Shown here: positions 1 to 14,583 of the stretch, piece by piece
Position numbering within the stretch: position 1 is the stretch's first letter
Layout: each line of letters opens with the position of its first letter
Assembly: GCF_003702705.1 (NCBI RefSeq)
Contig: NZ_QZMN01000012.1
Coordinates: 1 to 64,000 of the forward strand
DNA: 64,000 nt
Direction: 5' to 3'
DNA from: Ornithinimicrobium cerasi
Lineage (GTDB): Bacteria; Actinomycetota; Actinomycetes; Actinomycetales; Dermatophilaceae
Notes under the pieces: model-generated
Told to the model about the DNA's origin: nothing
Database searches by the model: none
Seen by the model: the letters and a program-made list of their open reading frames with translations, nothing else
Made by a program: the position numbers and the translations under genes

Positions 1-69
1 GCTAAGCCTGACAGCGCCGATGGTACTGCACTGGAGACGGTGTGGGAGAGTAGGACACCGCCGGACCAC
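1..69 (+). rRNA. rrf: 5S ribosomal RNA, 3' part
   Basis: The window opens inside a 5S rRNA gene. The stretch containing GCCGATGGTACTGC, followed by GTGGGAGAGTAGGACACCGC, is the conserved 3' domain of actinobacterial 5S rRNA. The 5' part lies outside the window, so this is the end of an rrn operon transcribed rightwards. The exact mature 3' end (about 66-71) is not certain. A strong hairpin follows at once. Confidence 0.9.
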
Positions 70-78
70 TTTGTGCGA

Positions 79-112
79 CAGCCCCTGACCGGGAAACCGG
101 TCGGGGGCTGTC
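79..112 (+). terminator. Terminator of the rRNA operon
   Basis: A 14-bp stem (arms 79-92 and 97-110, one G:T wobble) closed by a GAAA tetraloop lies about ten bases after the 5S sequence. There is no long T run, as is usual in high-GC actinobacteria. Position and stem quality make it the rrn operon terminator. Confidence 0.85.
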
Positions 113-185
113 TGCATGTGCTCTGCCCGCGCATCTGTGCGGGTGTCATCGGGGCGCCAGGGACAGGGATGGGAGGATCGCGGGT

Positions 186-1289
186 ATGCCGCCGATGATC
201 TTCAGCCCGCTGACGCTGCGCTCGCTCGAGGTGCCGGGGCGGGCCTGGGTGTCACCGATGTGCCAGTACTCCTGCCGGCCGAGCGAGCCCGGCTTCGTCA
301 CCGACTGGCACCTGGCACACCTCATGTCCTTCGCCGTAGGTGGTGCGCCGCTGATCCTCACCGAGGCCACGGCGGTCAGCCGCGACGGTCGGATCTCGCC
401 CTGGGACGCCGGCCTGTGGGAGGACCAGCAGATGCGCGGCTGGCAGCGGATCGTCGAGCAGGTGCACCAGGTCGGCTCGCTCATCGGGGTGCAGCTGGCC
501 CATGCGGGACGCAAGGGCTCGACGTACGCGCCGTTCCACGAGCGCTCCGGCAGCGTCCCTCGCGATGACGGTGGTTGGCGGGCGGTCGGTGCCGGGGAGC
601 AGGCCTTCGGCAGCTACGCCGCCCCGCGGGGTCTGCGCACCGAGGAGGTGCCCGAGATCGTGCACGCCTTCGCCCGGTCCGCCGCCCGGGCGGTCCGGGT
701 GGGCTTCGACGTGGTGGAGGTCCACGCTGCCCACGGCTACCTCCTGCACCAGTTCCTCAGCCCGCTGGTCAACGACCGGTCCGACCGCTACGGCGGCGAC
801 GACGTGGGACGTGCACGCCTCGTGCTCGAGGTCGTCGACGCGGTGCGGGCGGCGATCCCGGACCGGGTGCCGCTCCTCGTCAGGGTGTCGGCCACGGACT
901 GGTCCGACGAGGTCGAGGGGGGCATCGAGGGTGATGTCGAGCGCACCGTGCAGCTGTGCCGCGAGCTGGGCCGCCGCGGGGTGGACCTCATCGACGTCTC
1001 GTCCGGGGGCAACGTCCCAGCCCCGACGATCCCGGTCGGACCCGGCTACCAGACCCGGTTCGCCGAGCGGGTGAGGGAGACCGTGGAGGTTCCCGTGAGC
1101 ACGGTCGGCATGATCACCGGAGCGCGGCAGGCCGAGGGCGTCCTGCGGGCGGGCAAGGCCGATGCGGTGATGCTCGCCCGAGCAGCGCTGGCCGACCCGC
1201 ACTGGTGGCACCGGGCCGCGCACCAGCTCGGGCACGCCCTGCCCTGGCCTCCCCAGTACGCGAGGATCACCGACCGTCACGTGTTCTGA
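186..1289 (+). CDS. Old yellow enzyme family NADH:flavin oxidoreductase (YqjM-like)
   Basis: A 367-residue FMN-dependent TIM-barrel ene-reductase of the YqjM class of the old yellow enzyme family, which reduces activated C=C bonds with NAD(P)H. The sequence shows the class markers: Cys26 and Tyr28 in PMCQYS, the HAAHGYLLHQFLSP segment with substrate-binding His180 and His183, RYGG at about 201-204, and a C-terminal phosphate-binding part (VGMITGARQAE, then AVMLARAALADP). Length matches the family. The ATG at 186 follows a GGGAGG-like element at 170-175. It stands alone between the rrn terminator and the starch block. The physiological substrate cannot be told from sequence; xenobiotic or quinone-like enals are typical. 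Confidence 0.93.
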   Translation: MPPMIFSPLTLRSLEVPGRAWVSPMCQYSCRPSEPGFVTDWHLAHLMSFAVGGAPLILTEATAVSRDGRISPWDAGLWEDQQMRGWQRIVEQVHQVGSLIGVQLAHAGRKGSTYAPFHERSGSVPRDDGGWRAVGAGEQAFGSYAAPRGLRTEEVPEIVHAFARSAARAVRVGFDVVEVHAAHGYLLHQFLSPLVNDRSDRYGGDDVGRARLVLEVVDAVRAAIPDRVPLLVRVSATDWSDEVEGGIEGDVERTVQLCRELGRRGVDLIDVSSGGNVPAPTIPVGPGYQTRFAERVRETVEVPVSTVGMITGARQAEGVLRAGKADAVMLARAALADPHWWHRAAHQLGHALPWPPQYARITDRHVF

Positions 1290-1298
1290 CCGGCCGGT

Positions 1299-1316
1299 CT
1301 TGCAAGAAATTGCGGT
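1299..1316. promoter_or_regulatory. Putative MalR-like operator upstream of the amylopullulanase
   Basis: The palindrome CTTGCAAG (1299-1306) is followed 10 bp later by a second TTGC (1310-1313), giving the direct repeat TTGCAAGAAATTGC. TTGCA-type repeats are known targets of LacI-family maltose regulators (MalR) in Streptomyces. It lies just upstream of a good promoter for a starch-degrading enzyme, which suggests maltodextrin control. No regulator gene is nearby, so this is inference. Confidence 0.5.
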
Positions 1317-1323
1317 CTAGCTG

Positions 1324-1352
1324 TTGCCGTTGCGTCAGCGAGGTCGTAAAGT
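1324..1352 (+). promoter_or_regulatory. Promoter of the amylopullulanase gene
   Basis: TTGCCG (1324-1329), a 17-bp spacer and TAAAGT (1347-1352) form a good sigma-A-type promoter. The predicted transcript start near 1359 leaves a leader of about 30 nt before the ATG at 1390. This argues against the upstream in-frame TTG at 1324 as a start, because that TTG is the -35 element itself. Confidence 0.65.
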
Positions 1353-1389
1353 TGGCGCGTCCCCCAGCTCTTCCTGTCCAGGAGCCGCA

Positions 1390-7110
<5,721 letters not shown>

Positions 7111-7130
7111 GGGTTGGGCAGGATGGGGGT

Positions 7131-9458
7131 ATGCAACCCGACGTCGCCGCCAGCGTGTCCCGGTCCGACCTGCCCGGCCCCGCGCTGGGGGTGCTCACCT
7201 CCGGCGGTGACGCCCAGGGCATGAACGCGGCCGTGCGCGCCGTCGTGCGCACGGCCCTGCGGCTCGGGGCCCGCCCCTACGCCGTGCACGAGGGGTGGGG
7301 CGGCGCCGTCGCGGGCGGCCCGGGCATCCGGCCGCTGGGGTGGGACGACGTCGGGGGGGTGCTCCACGTCGGCGGCACCGTCCTGGGCAGTGCCCGGTGC
7401 CAGGAGTTCCGCACCCGCGAGGGCCGGCGCGCCGCGGCCGCCAACCTCGTGCGGCAGGGGATCGACCGGCTCGTCGTCATCGGCGGCGACGGGTCGCTGC
7501 GCGGCGCCGAGGAGTTCCGTCAGGAGTGGCCCGAGCTGCTCGCGGAGCTGGTGGCGGCCGGTGAGCTGGACGAGGCGGTCCGGCTCGCCCACCCGCGGCT
7601 GGCCGTCGCCGGCCTCGTCGGTTCCATCGACAACGACCTGGCCGGCACCGACATGACCATCGGGGCCGACACCGCCCTGCACCGTATCCTCGAGGCGGTC
7701 GACGCGCTGCGGTCCACGGCCGCGAGCCACCGGCGCACCTTCGTCGTCGAGGTGATGGGTCGCCACTGCGGCTACCTCGCCCTCATGGCGGCCGTCGCCG
7801 GCGGCGCCGACGCGGTCCTGGTGCCGGAGGACCCGCCGGGGGAGGGGTGGCGCGACGCCCTGGCCGAGCACCTCCTCGCGGCCCGGGGCGCGGGCCTGCG
7901 TGACCTCATCGTCATCGTCGCCGAGGGCGCCACCGACCGTGCCGGGAACCCGATCACCAGCCAGGACGTCGGGGCCCTGGTCACCGAGCGCCTCGGCGGG
8001 GAGGGGGCCCGGGTCACCGTGCTCGGCCACGTCCAGCGCGGCGGCCGCCCCTCCGCCTACGACCGGTGGATGCCGACACTGCTCGGGTATGCCGCGACGC
8101 AGCACGTCCTCAGCGTCTCCGACGCGTCGGCCACCGTGCTCGGGGTGCGGCACAACTGCATCACCCTGCTGCCGCTCGAGCGCGCGATCGCGGCCACCAA
8201 CGCCGTCCGGGACGCGGTCGCCGCGCAGGACTTCGCCGCGGCCCGGGTTGCCCGCGGGGGCTCCTTCGCCTCCCTCGCCGCCTCCTTCGCTCAGCTCTGC
8301 TCCCCGCCCGACCTGCCTCCCGACCCGACCGGGTCGCGCCCGGCCCGGGACGACGGTGGACGTCCTCCCCGGCGGATCGCGGTGCTGCACGCCGGGGGCC
8401 TCGCCCCCGGCATGAACGCCGCGGTGCGCGCCCTGGTGCGCACCGCCGCCGTGACGGGGGACAGAGTTCTCGGCGTGCAGGGGTCGGTCCCCGGCCTGGC
8501 GGCCGGTGACCTGCGCGAGCTGGGCTGGGCGGAGGTCGACGACTGGGGTGGGCAGGGTGGTGCCGTGCTCGGCACTCGGCGGCTGCTCCCCGACCCTGAC
8601 CAGGTCGCGGCGATCGCCCGGGTCGTGCAGGAGCAGCGCCTCGACGCGCTCGTCCTGGTCGGCGGCGGCGAGGCATACCGGACCGCCGCCGTCCTGACCG
8701 ACCCCGAGGTCGTCGGCGCCCACCCGGCGCTCCGGCTGCCCGTGGTCTGCGTGCCCGCGACCATCTCCAACGACCTGCCCGGGGCCGACCTGTCGATCGG
8801 GGCAGACACGGCGCTCAACACGGTCGTGGAGGCCCTGGACAAGGTCCGGATGTCCGCCTCGGCCTCGCGCCGCTGCTTCGTGGTCGAGACGATGGGGGGC
8901 GCGTGCGGCTACCTCGCGATGATGTCCGGGCTGGCCGCCGGTGCCGAGCGCGTCTACCTGCCCGAGGAGCACCTCACGGTCCGCGAGCTCGCCGCGGACG
9001 CGGCGCGCATGACGCACACCTTCCAGCGCGGCCGTCGGCTGTGGCTCGCCATCCGCGGCGAGGAGGCCTCGGCGTCCTACACGACCGACGTGCTGACGCG
9101 GGTCTTCGAGGAGGAGGGCGGGGACCTCTTCGACGTCCGGAGCCTCGTCCTCGGGCACGTCCAGGACGGGGGCGACCCCACGCCCTTCGACCGGCTGCTG
9201 GCGACGCGCCTCGCGCGCGCGGCGTTGGGGGAGGTGGACCGGCAGCTGGTCTCGGACGAGCCGGGCGGGTGCTGCGTCGGCGAGGTGGCAGGAGCCTCCG
9301 CGGTGACGCCGCTCGGTCCGCCGGTGGGGGGGTCGGGGCAGGGCGTCGACCGGCCCGGGCAGCCGTGGTGGTTGGGTCTGCGGCCGGTCGGTGACGTCGT
9401 CAACGACCGCTACTCCACCGCCGAGGTCCTGGCGGTCCCCACCGCGGTGGACCGATGA
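7131..9458 (+). CDS. Tandem-domain ATP-dependent 6-phosphofructokinase
   Basis: At 775 residues this is twice the usual bacterial PfkA and consists of two fused PfkA-type halves, as in eukaryotic PFK. The N-half has the ATP-site GGDAQGMN, GGDGS, the catalytic loop SIDND (Asp167, Asp169), and EVMGRHCG. The C-half repeats the fold with GGLAPGMN, VGGGEAY, TISND and ETMGGACG. In the C-half the catalytic Asp equivalent to Asp167 is Ser546, so the second half is probably regulatory, as in eukaryotic enzymes. The stop codon overlaps the start of the next pullulanase (ATGA), indicating coupled translation and placing the enzyme in the starch block. Clade assignment and phosphoryl donor (ATP versus PPi) are inferred from motifs only. 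Confidence 0.88.
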   Translation: MQPDVAASVSRSDLPGPALGVLTSGGDAQGMNAAVRAVVRTALRLGARPYAVHEGWGGAVAGGPGIRPLGWDDVGGVLHVGGTVLGSARCQEFRTREGRRAAAANLVRQGIDRLVVIGGDGSLRGAEEFRQEWPELLAELVAAGELDEAVRLAHPRLAVAGLVGSIDNDLAGTDMTIGADTALHRILEAVDALRSTAASHRRTFVVEVMGRHCGYLALMAAVAGGADAVLVPEDPPGEGWRDALAEHLLAARGAGLRDLIVIVAEGATDRAGNPITSQDVGALVTERLGGEGARVTVLGHVQRGGRPSAYDRWMPTLLGYAATQHVLSVSDASATVLGVRHNCITLLPLERAIAATNAVRDAVAAQDFAAARVARGGSFASLAASFAQLCSPPDLPPDPTGSRPARDDGGRPPRRIAVLHAGGLAPGMNAAVRALVRTAAVTGDRVLGVQGSVPGLAAGDLRELGWAEVDDWGGQGGAVLGTRRLLPDPDQVAAIARVVQEQRLDALVLVGGGEAYRTAAVLTDPEVVGAHPALRLPVVCVPATISNDLPGADLSIGADTALNTVVEALDKVRMSASASRRCFVVETMGGACGYLAMMSGLAAGAERVYLPEEHLTVRELAADAARMTHTFQRGRRLWLAIRGEEASASYTTDVLTRVFEEEGGDLFDVRSLVLGHVQDGGDPTPFDRLLATRLARAALGEVDRQLVSDEPGGCCVGEVAGASAVTPLGPPVGGSGQGVDRPGQPWWLGLRPVGDVVNDRYSTAEVLAVPTAVDR

Positions 9459-12130
9459 GGCACGTCGACCTGCGCGCCGCCCGCGCCCACTGGCTGACCC
9501 GCGACCTCCTCGCCCTCCCGGCCACCGCCGTGCCACAGGGCTTCGAGGTCGACGAGCTCACGTGGACCCTCGGCGTGGCGCCCGAGGGCGGCCTCGACCC
9601 GGCAGCGGCGGGGGAGGTCGACGCGTTGCCGCTGGCGCTCGCGGACGGGGCGCTCCCGCACCCCGTGGCGGACCGGCACCCCCACCTGGCGGCCTGCCAC
9701 CCCCTGCACCTGGCCGAGGCCGACGTCCCCCGGGTTGCTGAGCTCCTCACCGGGCAGGTGGCGCTGCTGGGACGGGACGCGCTGGGGGAGGTGGTGGTCG
9801 CCACCTCGCTGCAGGTCCCCGGCGTCCTGGACGACCTGTATGCCGCAGCCGCGTCCGCGCGGCCCCTGGGTGCCAGCTGGTCCCCAGGTCCGGACGGGGA
9901 GCGGGTGCCGACGGTCACGGTCTGGGCGCCGACGGCGCAGCGGGTCAGCCTGCTGCTGTGGGACGGGGTGCCCGAGGAGGGCAGCAGGCGCGCCTGGGCA
10001 CCGGCCGGGACGCCCCGGTCCCTGCCGATGACGCGGCACGACGACGGGTGCTGGAGCGTGACCGGGAGCCGGGCGTGGACCGACCGGTGCTACCAGCTCG
10101 AGCTGCTTCACGTCATACCCAGGACGGGTCGGCGCAGCACGGTGCGGAGCACCGACCCCTGGTCCGTCGCGCTGACGGTCGATTCGACGCACTCGGTGCT
10201 GGTCGACCTCGAGGACGCGCGCTGGTCGCCGGCGGTCTGGCGCGACACACCGGCCCCCGCGCCGGTCCGTGCCGTCGACCAGTCGATCTACGAGGCGCAC
10301 GTGCGGGACCTGACCCGGGACGACCCGTCGTGCCCGGAACCGCTGCGCGGCAGCTACCTGGGGCTGAGCGCCGACGGGGCGGCCAGGAGGCACCTGGCCG
10401 CGCTCGCCGGGGCCGGCCTGACGACGGTGCACCTCCTGCCGGTGTTCGACCTGACCTCCGTCGAGGAGGACCCCGCCCTGCAGGAGGAGGCCGACCCCGC
10501 CGTGCTCGCGCGGCTCTCGTCGCAGGACCCCGCGGGGATGCAGCAGCAGGCGATGGTCCGGGCCCACGCGACCCGGGACGCGTTCAACTGGGGCTACGAC
10601 CCCTGGCACTTCATGGCCCCCGAGGGCTCCTACGCCACCGACGCCGGGGCGGCCCACGGCGGACGCCGGGTCGAGCAGTGCCGGATGCTGGTGGGCGAGC
10701 TGCACCGGCTGGGCCTGCGGGTCGTCCTGGACCAGGTGTACAACCACACCACGGACTCCGGCCTGCACCGCTCCTCCGTCCTGGACCGCGTGGTCCCGGG
10801 CTACTACCACCGGCTGGACGGGGAGGGCCGGGTCGAGACGTCGACGTGCTGCCAGAACCTCGCCACGGAGCACGCCCTGGCCCACCGGCTGATGGTCGAG
10901 TCCTGCGTGCTGTGGGTGCGGCACTACCGGGTCGACGGCTTCCGGTTCGACCTCATGGGTCATCACGGCGTGGCCGACCTGGAGGCCGTGCGGTCGGCCC
11001 TCGACGCGCTCACCCCGGAGGTGCACGGTGTCGACGGGCGGGCGGTGACGCTCTACGGCGAGGGGTGGGACTTCGGGGAGGTGGCCGGCAACGCGCGGTT
11101 CGTGCAGGCCGTGCAGGGCCAGCTCGGCGGCACCGGGATCGGCACCTTCAACGACCGGCTGCGCGACGCCGTCAGGGGTGGCAGCGTGCACGATGAGGAC
11201 CCCCGCACCGGTCTGGGCTTCGCGACCGGGGGGGCGTCGGCGCGGCACACCGACCAGCTCCAGGTAGGGCTGGCGGGCGGGTTGCGCGACATCGCGTTCC
11301 GCTCGCAGGAGACCGGGCGTCCGGTGACCGGGGCGACGGTGTCCTACGGCGGCTCCCCGACGGGCTACGCGGACGAGCCGGACGAGGTCGTCAACTACGT
11401 CGACGCCCACGACAACGAGACCCTGTGGGACACCCTGCTGCTCAAGCTGCCCCAGGACACCCCGATGGCTGAGCGTCTCCGGCGCAACACCCTCGCGCTG
11501 GCGACGGTCACTCTCTCGCAGGGGATCTCGTTCTGGCACGCCGGTGCGGAGATCCTGCGGAGCAAGAGCCTGGACCGCAACAGCCATGCCTCGGGTGACT
11601 GGTTCAACCACCTCGACTACACCTTGCAGGACAACGGGTTCGGACGCGGCCTGCCTCCGGAACCCGACAACGGGCCTCGGTGGTCCCTCATGGCTCCGCT
11701 GCTCGCCGACCCGGCCCTGCGGCCCTCTAACGCGGACATGGCGCACGCCCGGGACTGCGCCCTCGACCTGCTGCGCCTCCGGCGGGACCTGCCGCTCCTG
11801 CGGCTCGGGAGCCGGCAGCGGATCCTTCGCCAGCTCTCCTTCCCGGTGTCCGGGACCGAGCACGGTCGGCCGGACGTCGTCGTGATGCTCGTCGACGACA
11901 CCGGGCCGGAGGTCGTCGACGACCGACGCTCCGGGCTGCTGCTGGTGCTGAACGGCTCGAGGCTCCCGGTCGCCCAGACGGTGCCGGGCCTGTCCGGCCA
12001 GGCGTGGGCGCTGGCGCAGGCCCAGCGCGAGGGGGCGGACGAGGTGGTCCGCGCCACGGCGTGGGACGAGGCGGCCGGCACGGTCCGCGTGCCCGCCCTG
12101 ACCGCGGCGGTGCTGGAGCGCCTCCGCTGA
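9455..12130 (+). CDS. pulA: Cytoplasmic pullulanase-type alpha-1,6-glucosidase
   Basis: An 891-residue GH13 debranching enzyme without signal peptide. It is a close paralogue of the C-terminal half of the amylopullulanase: N2 domain, CBM48 (VTVWAPTAQRVSLLLW), catalytic barrel with Asp499 (GFRFDLMGHH), Glu536 (YGEGWDFGE) and Asp653 (DAHDNE), and a C-terminal beta domain. Start overlaps the phosphofructokinase stop by 4 bp. A cytoplasmic location suggests it trims alpha-1,6 branches from imported maltodextrins or glycogen. Long shared segments with the secreted enzyme (for example the GYYHRL and STCCQN regions) point to an intragenomic duplication. Confidence 0.92.
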   Translation: MRHVDLRAARAHWLTRDLLALPATAVPQGFEVDELTWTLGVAPEGGLDPAAAGEVDALPLALADGALPHPVADRHPHLAACHPLHLAEADVPRVAELLTGQVALLGRDALGEVVVATSLQVPGVLDDLYAAAASARPLGASWSPGPDGERVPTVTVWAPTAQRVSLLLWDGVPEEGSRRAWAPAGTPRSLPMTRHDDGCWSVTGSRAWTDRCYQLELLHVIPRTGRRSTVRSTDPWSVALTVDSTHSVLVDLEDARWSPAVWRDTPAPAPVRAVDQSIYEAHVRDLTRDDPSCPEPLRGSYLGLSADGAARRHLAALAGAGLTTVHLLPVFDLTSVEEDPALQEEADPAVLARLSSQDPAGMQQQAMVRAHATRDAFNWGYDPWHFMAPEGSYATDAGAAHGGRRVEQCRMLVGELHRLGLRVVLDQVYNHTTDSGLHRSSVLDRVVPGYYHRLDGEGRVETSTCCQNLATEHALAHRLMVESCVLWVRHYRVDGFRFDLMGHHGVADLEAVRSALDALTPEVHGVDGRAVTLYGEGWDFGEVAGNARFVQAVQGQLGGTGIGTFNDRLRDAVRGGSVHDEDPRTGLGFATGGASARHTDQLQVGLAGGLRDIAFRSQETGRPVTGATVSYGGSPTGYADEPDEVVNYVDAHDNETLWDTLLLKLPQDTPMAERLRRNTLALATVTLSQGISFWHAGAEILRSKSLDRNSHASGDWFNHLDYTLQDNGFGRGLPPEPDNGPRWSLMAPLLADPALRPSNADMAHARDCALDLLRLRRDLPLLRLGSRQRILRQLSFPVSGTEHGRPDVVVMLVDDTGPEVVDDRRSGLLLVLNGSRLPVAQTVPGLSGQAWALAQAQREGADEVVRATAWDEAAGTVRVPALTAAVLERLR

Positions 12131-12216
12131 GCCCTCCACCGGCCGGCCGGGCACGTCCGGACGCAGGGTCCGGGTAGGTCAGGAGATGGTTCTGCCGCCT
12201 CGACATGTTCGCCCCC

Positions 12217-12780
12217 TCAGCGGAGGCGGCGGTCCACGGGCAGCGCGCATGTGTAGACGACCACGCGTCTGGCCTGCGGGTTCCCCTGGCCGACCCGGCG
12301 GTAGCGCTCGAGCACCTCGAGCAGCTCGGCCCGCATCGCGGTGGCCTGCTCCGCGGTGACCTGCACGGTGTGGTCCTCGAGCCCGCACACCTCCTGCCAG
12401 GTGCCCTCCCACTCCTGGCGCTCGCGCAGCCACGCCTGGGCGCGGTCCCCGAAGTGGGCCAGGTAGTCCAGCGCGAGCCAGTCGACGGCCTGCGCGTCGT
12501 CCTCGTCCAGCGGCTCGTCCTCCGTCGTGGCCATGACCACCGACCGGTCCGGGGTCGGCGCGGCCCGCCAGACGCGTCGGCGCCCGGCTCCGGTGCCGGT
12601 GTCCTCCACCAGACCCACCTCCGCCAGGCGGCGCAGGTGGTATGACGTGGCACCGGTGTGCGTCTCGAGCGCCGCTGCGAGCTGGGTCGCCGTGGCCTCC
12701 CCGTGCACGCGCAGCTCGGCCAGCAGCCGGCTGCGCAGCGGGTGGGCGAGCGTGCGCAGCGCCCCGCGACCGGTGCTCAC
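12217..12780 (-). CDS. ArsR-family winged-helix transcriptional regulator
   Basis: A 187-residue protein with an N-terminal winged helix-turn-helix (about 8-70) of the ArsR/helix_turn_helix_5 kind: LAHPLRSRLLAELRVHGEAT, then TSYHLRRLAEVGLVED. The C-terminal half is acidic and charged with no metal-binding Cys cluster visible, so a metal sensor role is unlikely. The GTG start overlaps the stop of the upstream transporter gene (TGA inside GTGA), so the pair is an operon, transporter first. Ligand unknown. Confidence 0.85.
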   Translation of the reverse strand: MSTGRGALRTLAHPLRSRLLAELRVHGEATATQLAAALETHTGATSYHLRRLAEVGLVEDTGTGAGRRRVWRAAPTPDRSVVMATTEDEPLDEDDAQAVDWLALDYLAHFGDRAQAWLRERQEWEGTWQEVCGLEDHTVQVTAEQATAMRAELLEVLERYRRVGQGNPQARRVVVYTCALPVDRRLR

Positions 12781-13946
12781 GGCTGCTGCAGGACCGCGTC
12801 CCGGGTGGTCTCGGCCCGGGCCGTGTCAGGGTCGGAGGCGAAGAAGGCGTTGAGCCACCGCGCCTGCGGGTCGGCATCCACCAGCAGCGCCTTGACGACC
12901 AGGGTGGCAGGGAGGGCGAGCAGCGCCCCGATCGGCCCGAGCACCCAGGCCCAGAGGACGAGGGACACGAACGTCACGGTGGGGGTCACGCCGACCGCGT
13001 CGCCCGTGAACTTCGGCTGGATGAGGGACTGCACGACGAAGTTGATGACCGTGTAGACCACCACGACGATCAGCGCGTTGGTCGGGCCGTTGGCCAGCAG
13101 CGCCATCACCGCCGGGGGGAAGAGGCCGATGACGAAGCCCACGTTGGGGATGTAGTTGGTGACGAACGCCAGCACGCCCCAGGTCAGCGCCAGCGGGACG
13201 CCGAGCAGGGACAGGGCCACGACGTCGAGGGCGGCGACGATCAGGCCGAAGATCGTGGTCACCAGCCAGTAGCGCTGGACCCCGTGGGCGAAGGCGGCGA
13301 GGGCGTCCGCCAACCGCGGGTGCTGCTCGCGGACGAGGTCCAGCCGCCGGCCGGCCGACAGGGTGTCGACCATGAGGAAGACGGTGACGATGAGCGTCGT
13401 GGCGAGCAGCGCCACCACACCGCCCACGTTGCCGACCACCCCGCCGAGCGCGCCGACGATCGCCTCCGGGTTGAGGGCGCTGCGCAGCTGGTCGGTCAGG
13501 GTGGCCTCCTCGATCCCGAAGCCCGCCAGCAGGTCGAGCACCTGCTGGTAGAGCGCCTCGAACTGCTCCTGGTAGCGCGGCAGCTCCTCGACCAGCCGGG
13601 CGACCGACCACCCCAGCGCCCCGAAGAAGGCGATGAGGAAGGCGAACACGGACAACGCGGCTACCGCCGCGGCCAGCCAGGTCGGGACCCCCGAGCGACG
13701 CAGCAACGCCTGCAGGGGAGCGGCCGCGATGACGAGGTTGAGGGCGAGGAACACCGGCGCGACGTAGCTGCGCAGCTCGTGCAGGCCCAGGAGGACGCCG
13801 AAGGCGAGCGCCACGCCCAGGAGCACCACGACGCCCCGGGGGAGCAGGCGCCCCGCGGGCACCCGCCCGTCAGGGGTGGCCCCGGCAGGTGCCTGGGGCG
13901 GGACCGCCTGGCGGGGACGTCGGCGCAGCGCGGGGAGGAGAGGCAT
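12777..13946 (-). CDS. AI-2E family transporter (PerM/TqsA-like membrane protein)
   Basis: A 389-residue polytopic membrane protein. About eight hydrophobic segments are visible, with two long helices near 40-100, a soluble stretch around residues 105-180 (EELPRYQEQFEALYQQVLDL...), and a membrane cluster at about 200-360 containing the family's TNYIPNVGFVIG-type motif. The family is named for AI-2 export but many members serve as Na+/H+ antiporters or have unknown roles. ATG 13946 is favoured because TACGCT lies 7 nt upstream on the coding strand, as in other leaderless genes here. Overlaps the ArsR regulator downstream. Confidence 0.85.
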   Translation of the reverse strand: MPLLPALRRRPRQAVPPQAPAGATPDGRVPAGRLLPRGVVVLLGVALAFGVLLGLHELRSYVAPVFLALNLVIAAAPLQALLRRSGVPTWLAAAVAALSVFAFLIAFFGALGWSVARLVEELPRYQEQFEALYQQVLDLLAGFGIEEATLTDQLRSALNPEAIVGALGGVVGNVGGVVALLATTLIVTVFLMVDTLSAGRRLDLVREQHPRLADALAAFAHGVQRYWLVTTIFGLIVAALDVVALSLLGVPLALTWGVLAFVTNYIPNVGFVIGLFPPAVMALLANGPTNALIVVVVYTVINFVVQSLIQPKFTGDAVGVTPTVTFVSLVLWAWVLGPIGALLALPATLVVKALLVDADPQARWLNAFFASDPDTARAETTRDAVLQQP

Positions 13947-13959
13947 ACCCGCCAGCGTA
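13947..13959 (-). promoter_or_regulatory. Leaderless -10 element of the AI-2E transporter gene
   Basis: Read on the minus strand, TACGCT (13959-13954) stands exactly 7 nt before the ATG. With usual -10 to +1 spacing, transcription would start at or next to the A of the start codon. Confidence 0.5.
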
Positions 13960-14056
13960 GGCGAGGGTGCTCCCAGTGCACAATACTTGTGCACAGGGAG
14001 GGTGCACGCGCGGTGAGGATGGCCGTCATACCCCCTCCGACCTGCGGTTTGTCCGG

Positions 14057-14085
14057 TTTTGGGACGGCGTCGCGCCCCCGGTAGA
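14057..14085 (+). promoter_or_regulatory. Promoter of rplM-rpsI
   Basis: TTGGGA (14057-14062), a 17-bp spacer and TAGACT (14080-14085). The predicted start near 14092 leaves a leader of about 36 nt containing a GAAGG ribosome site (14115-14119). The same extended GGTAGACT hexamer is found before ychF. Confidence 0.7.
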
Positions 14086-14127
14086 CTGGAGCAGTTGCCC
14101 ACCCATCCGACGACGAAGGTTTGCACC

Positions 14128-14571
14128 GTGCGTACCTACACCCCGAAGCCCGGCGACATCCAGCGCGCCTGGCACCTCATCGACGCGCAGGACGTCGTGC
14201 TGGGACGCCTCGCGTCCCAGGCCGCCATCCTCCTGCGCGGCAAGCACAAGACCATCTTCGCGCCCCACGTCGACACTGGTGACTTCGTGATCATCATCAA
14301 CGCCGACAAGGTCGCGCTCACCGGCGCCAAGCTCGAGAAGAAGAAGCTCTACCGCCACTCCGGTTACCCCGGCGGGCTGCGGGCGGACACCTACGAGCAG
14401 ATGCTGGAGAAGCACCCCACCCGCGCCGTGGAGAAGGCCATCCGCGGCATGCTGCCCAAGAACTCGCTCGGCCGCCAGCAGCTCAGCAAGCTCAAGGTCT
14501 ACGCGGGCGACACGCACCCGCACGCGGCCCAGCAGCCCGTCCCGTACACGATCTCCCAGGTCGCGCAGTAA
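14128..14571 (+). CDS. rplM: 50S ribosomal protein L13
   Basis: A 147-residue large-subunit ribosomal protein of standard L13 length. Characteristic segments: [52 protein letters not shown], and the RGMLPKN motif. GTG 14128 is chosen over upstream in-frame codons because it gives the canonical N-terminus ([10 protein letters not shown]) and has GAAGG eight bases before it. It forms the conserved rplM-rpsI operon with the next gene 12 bp on. Confidence 0.97.
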   Translation: MRTYTPKPGDIQRAWHLIDAQDVVLGRLASQAAILLRGKHKTIFAPHVDTGDFVIIINADKVALTGAKLEKKKLYRHSGYPGGLRADTYEQMLEKHPTRAVEKAIRGMLPKNSLGRQQLSKLKVYAGDTHPHAAQQPVPYTISQVAQ

Positions 14572-14583
14572 GGAACTTGACAG

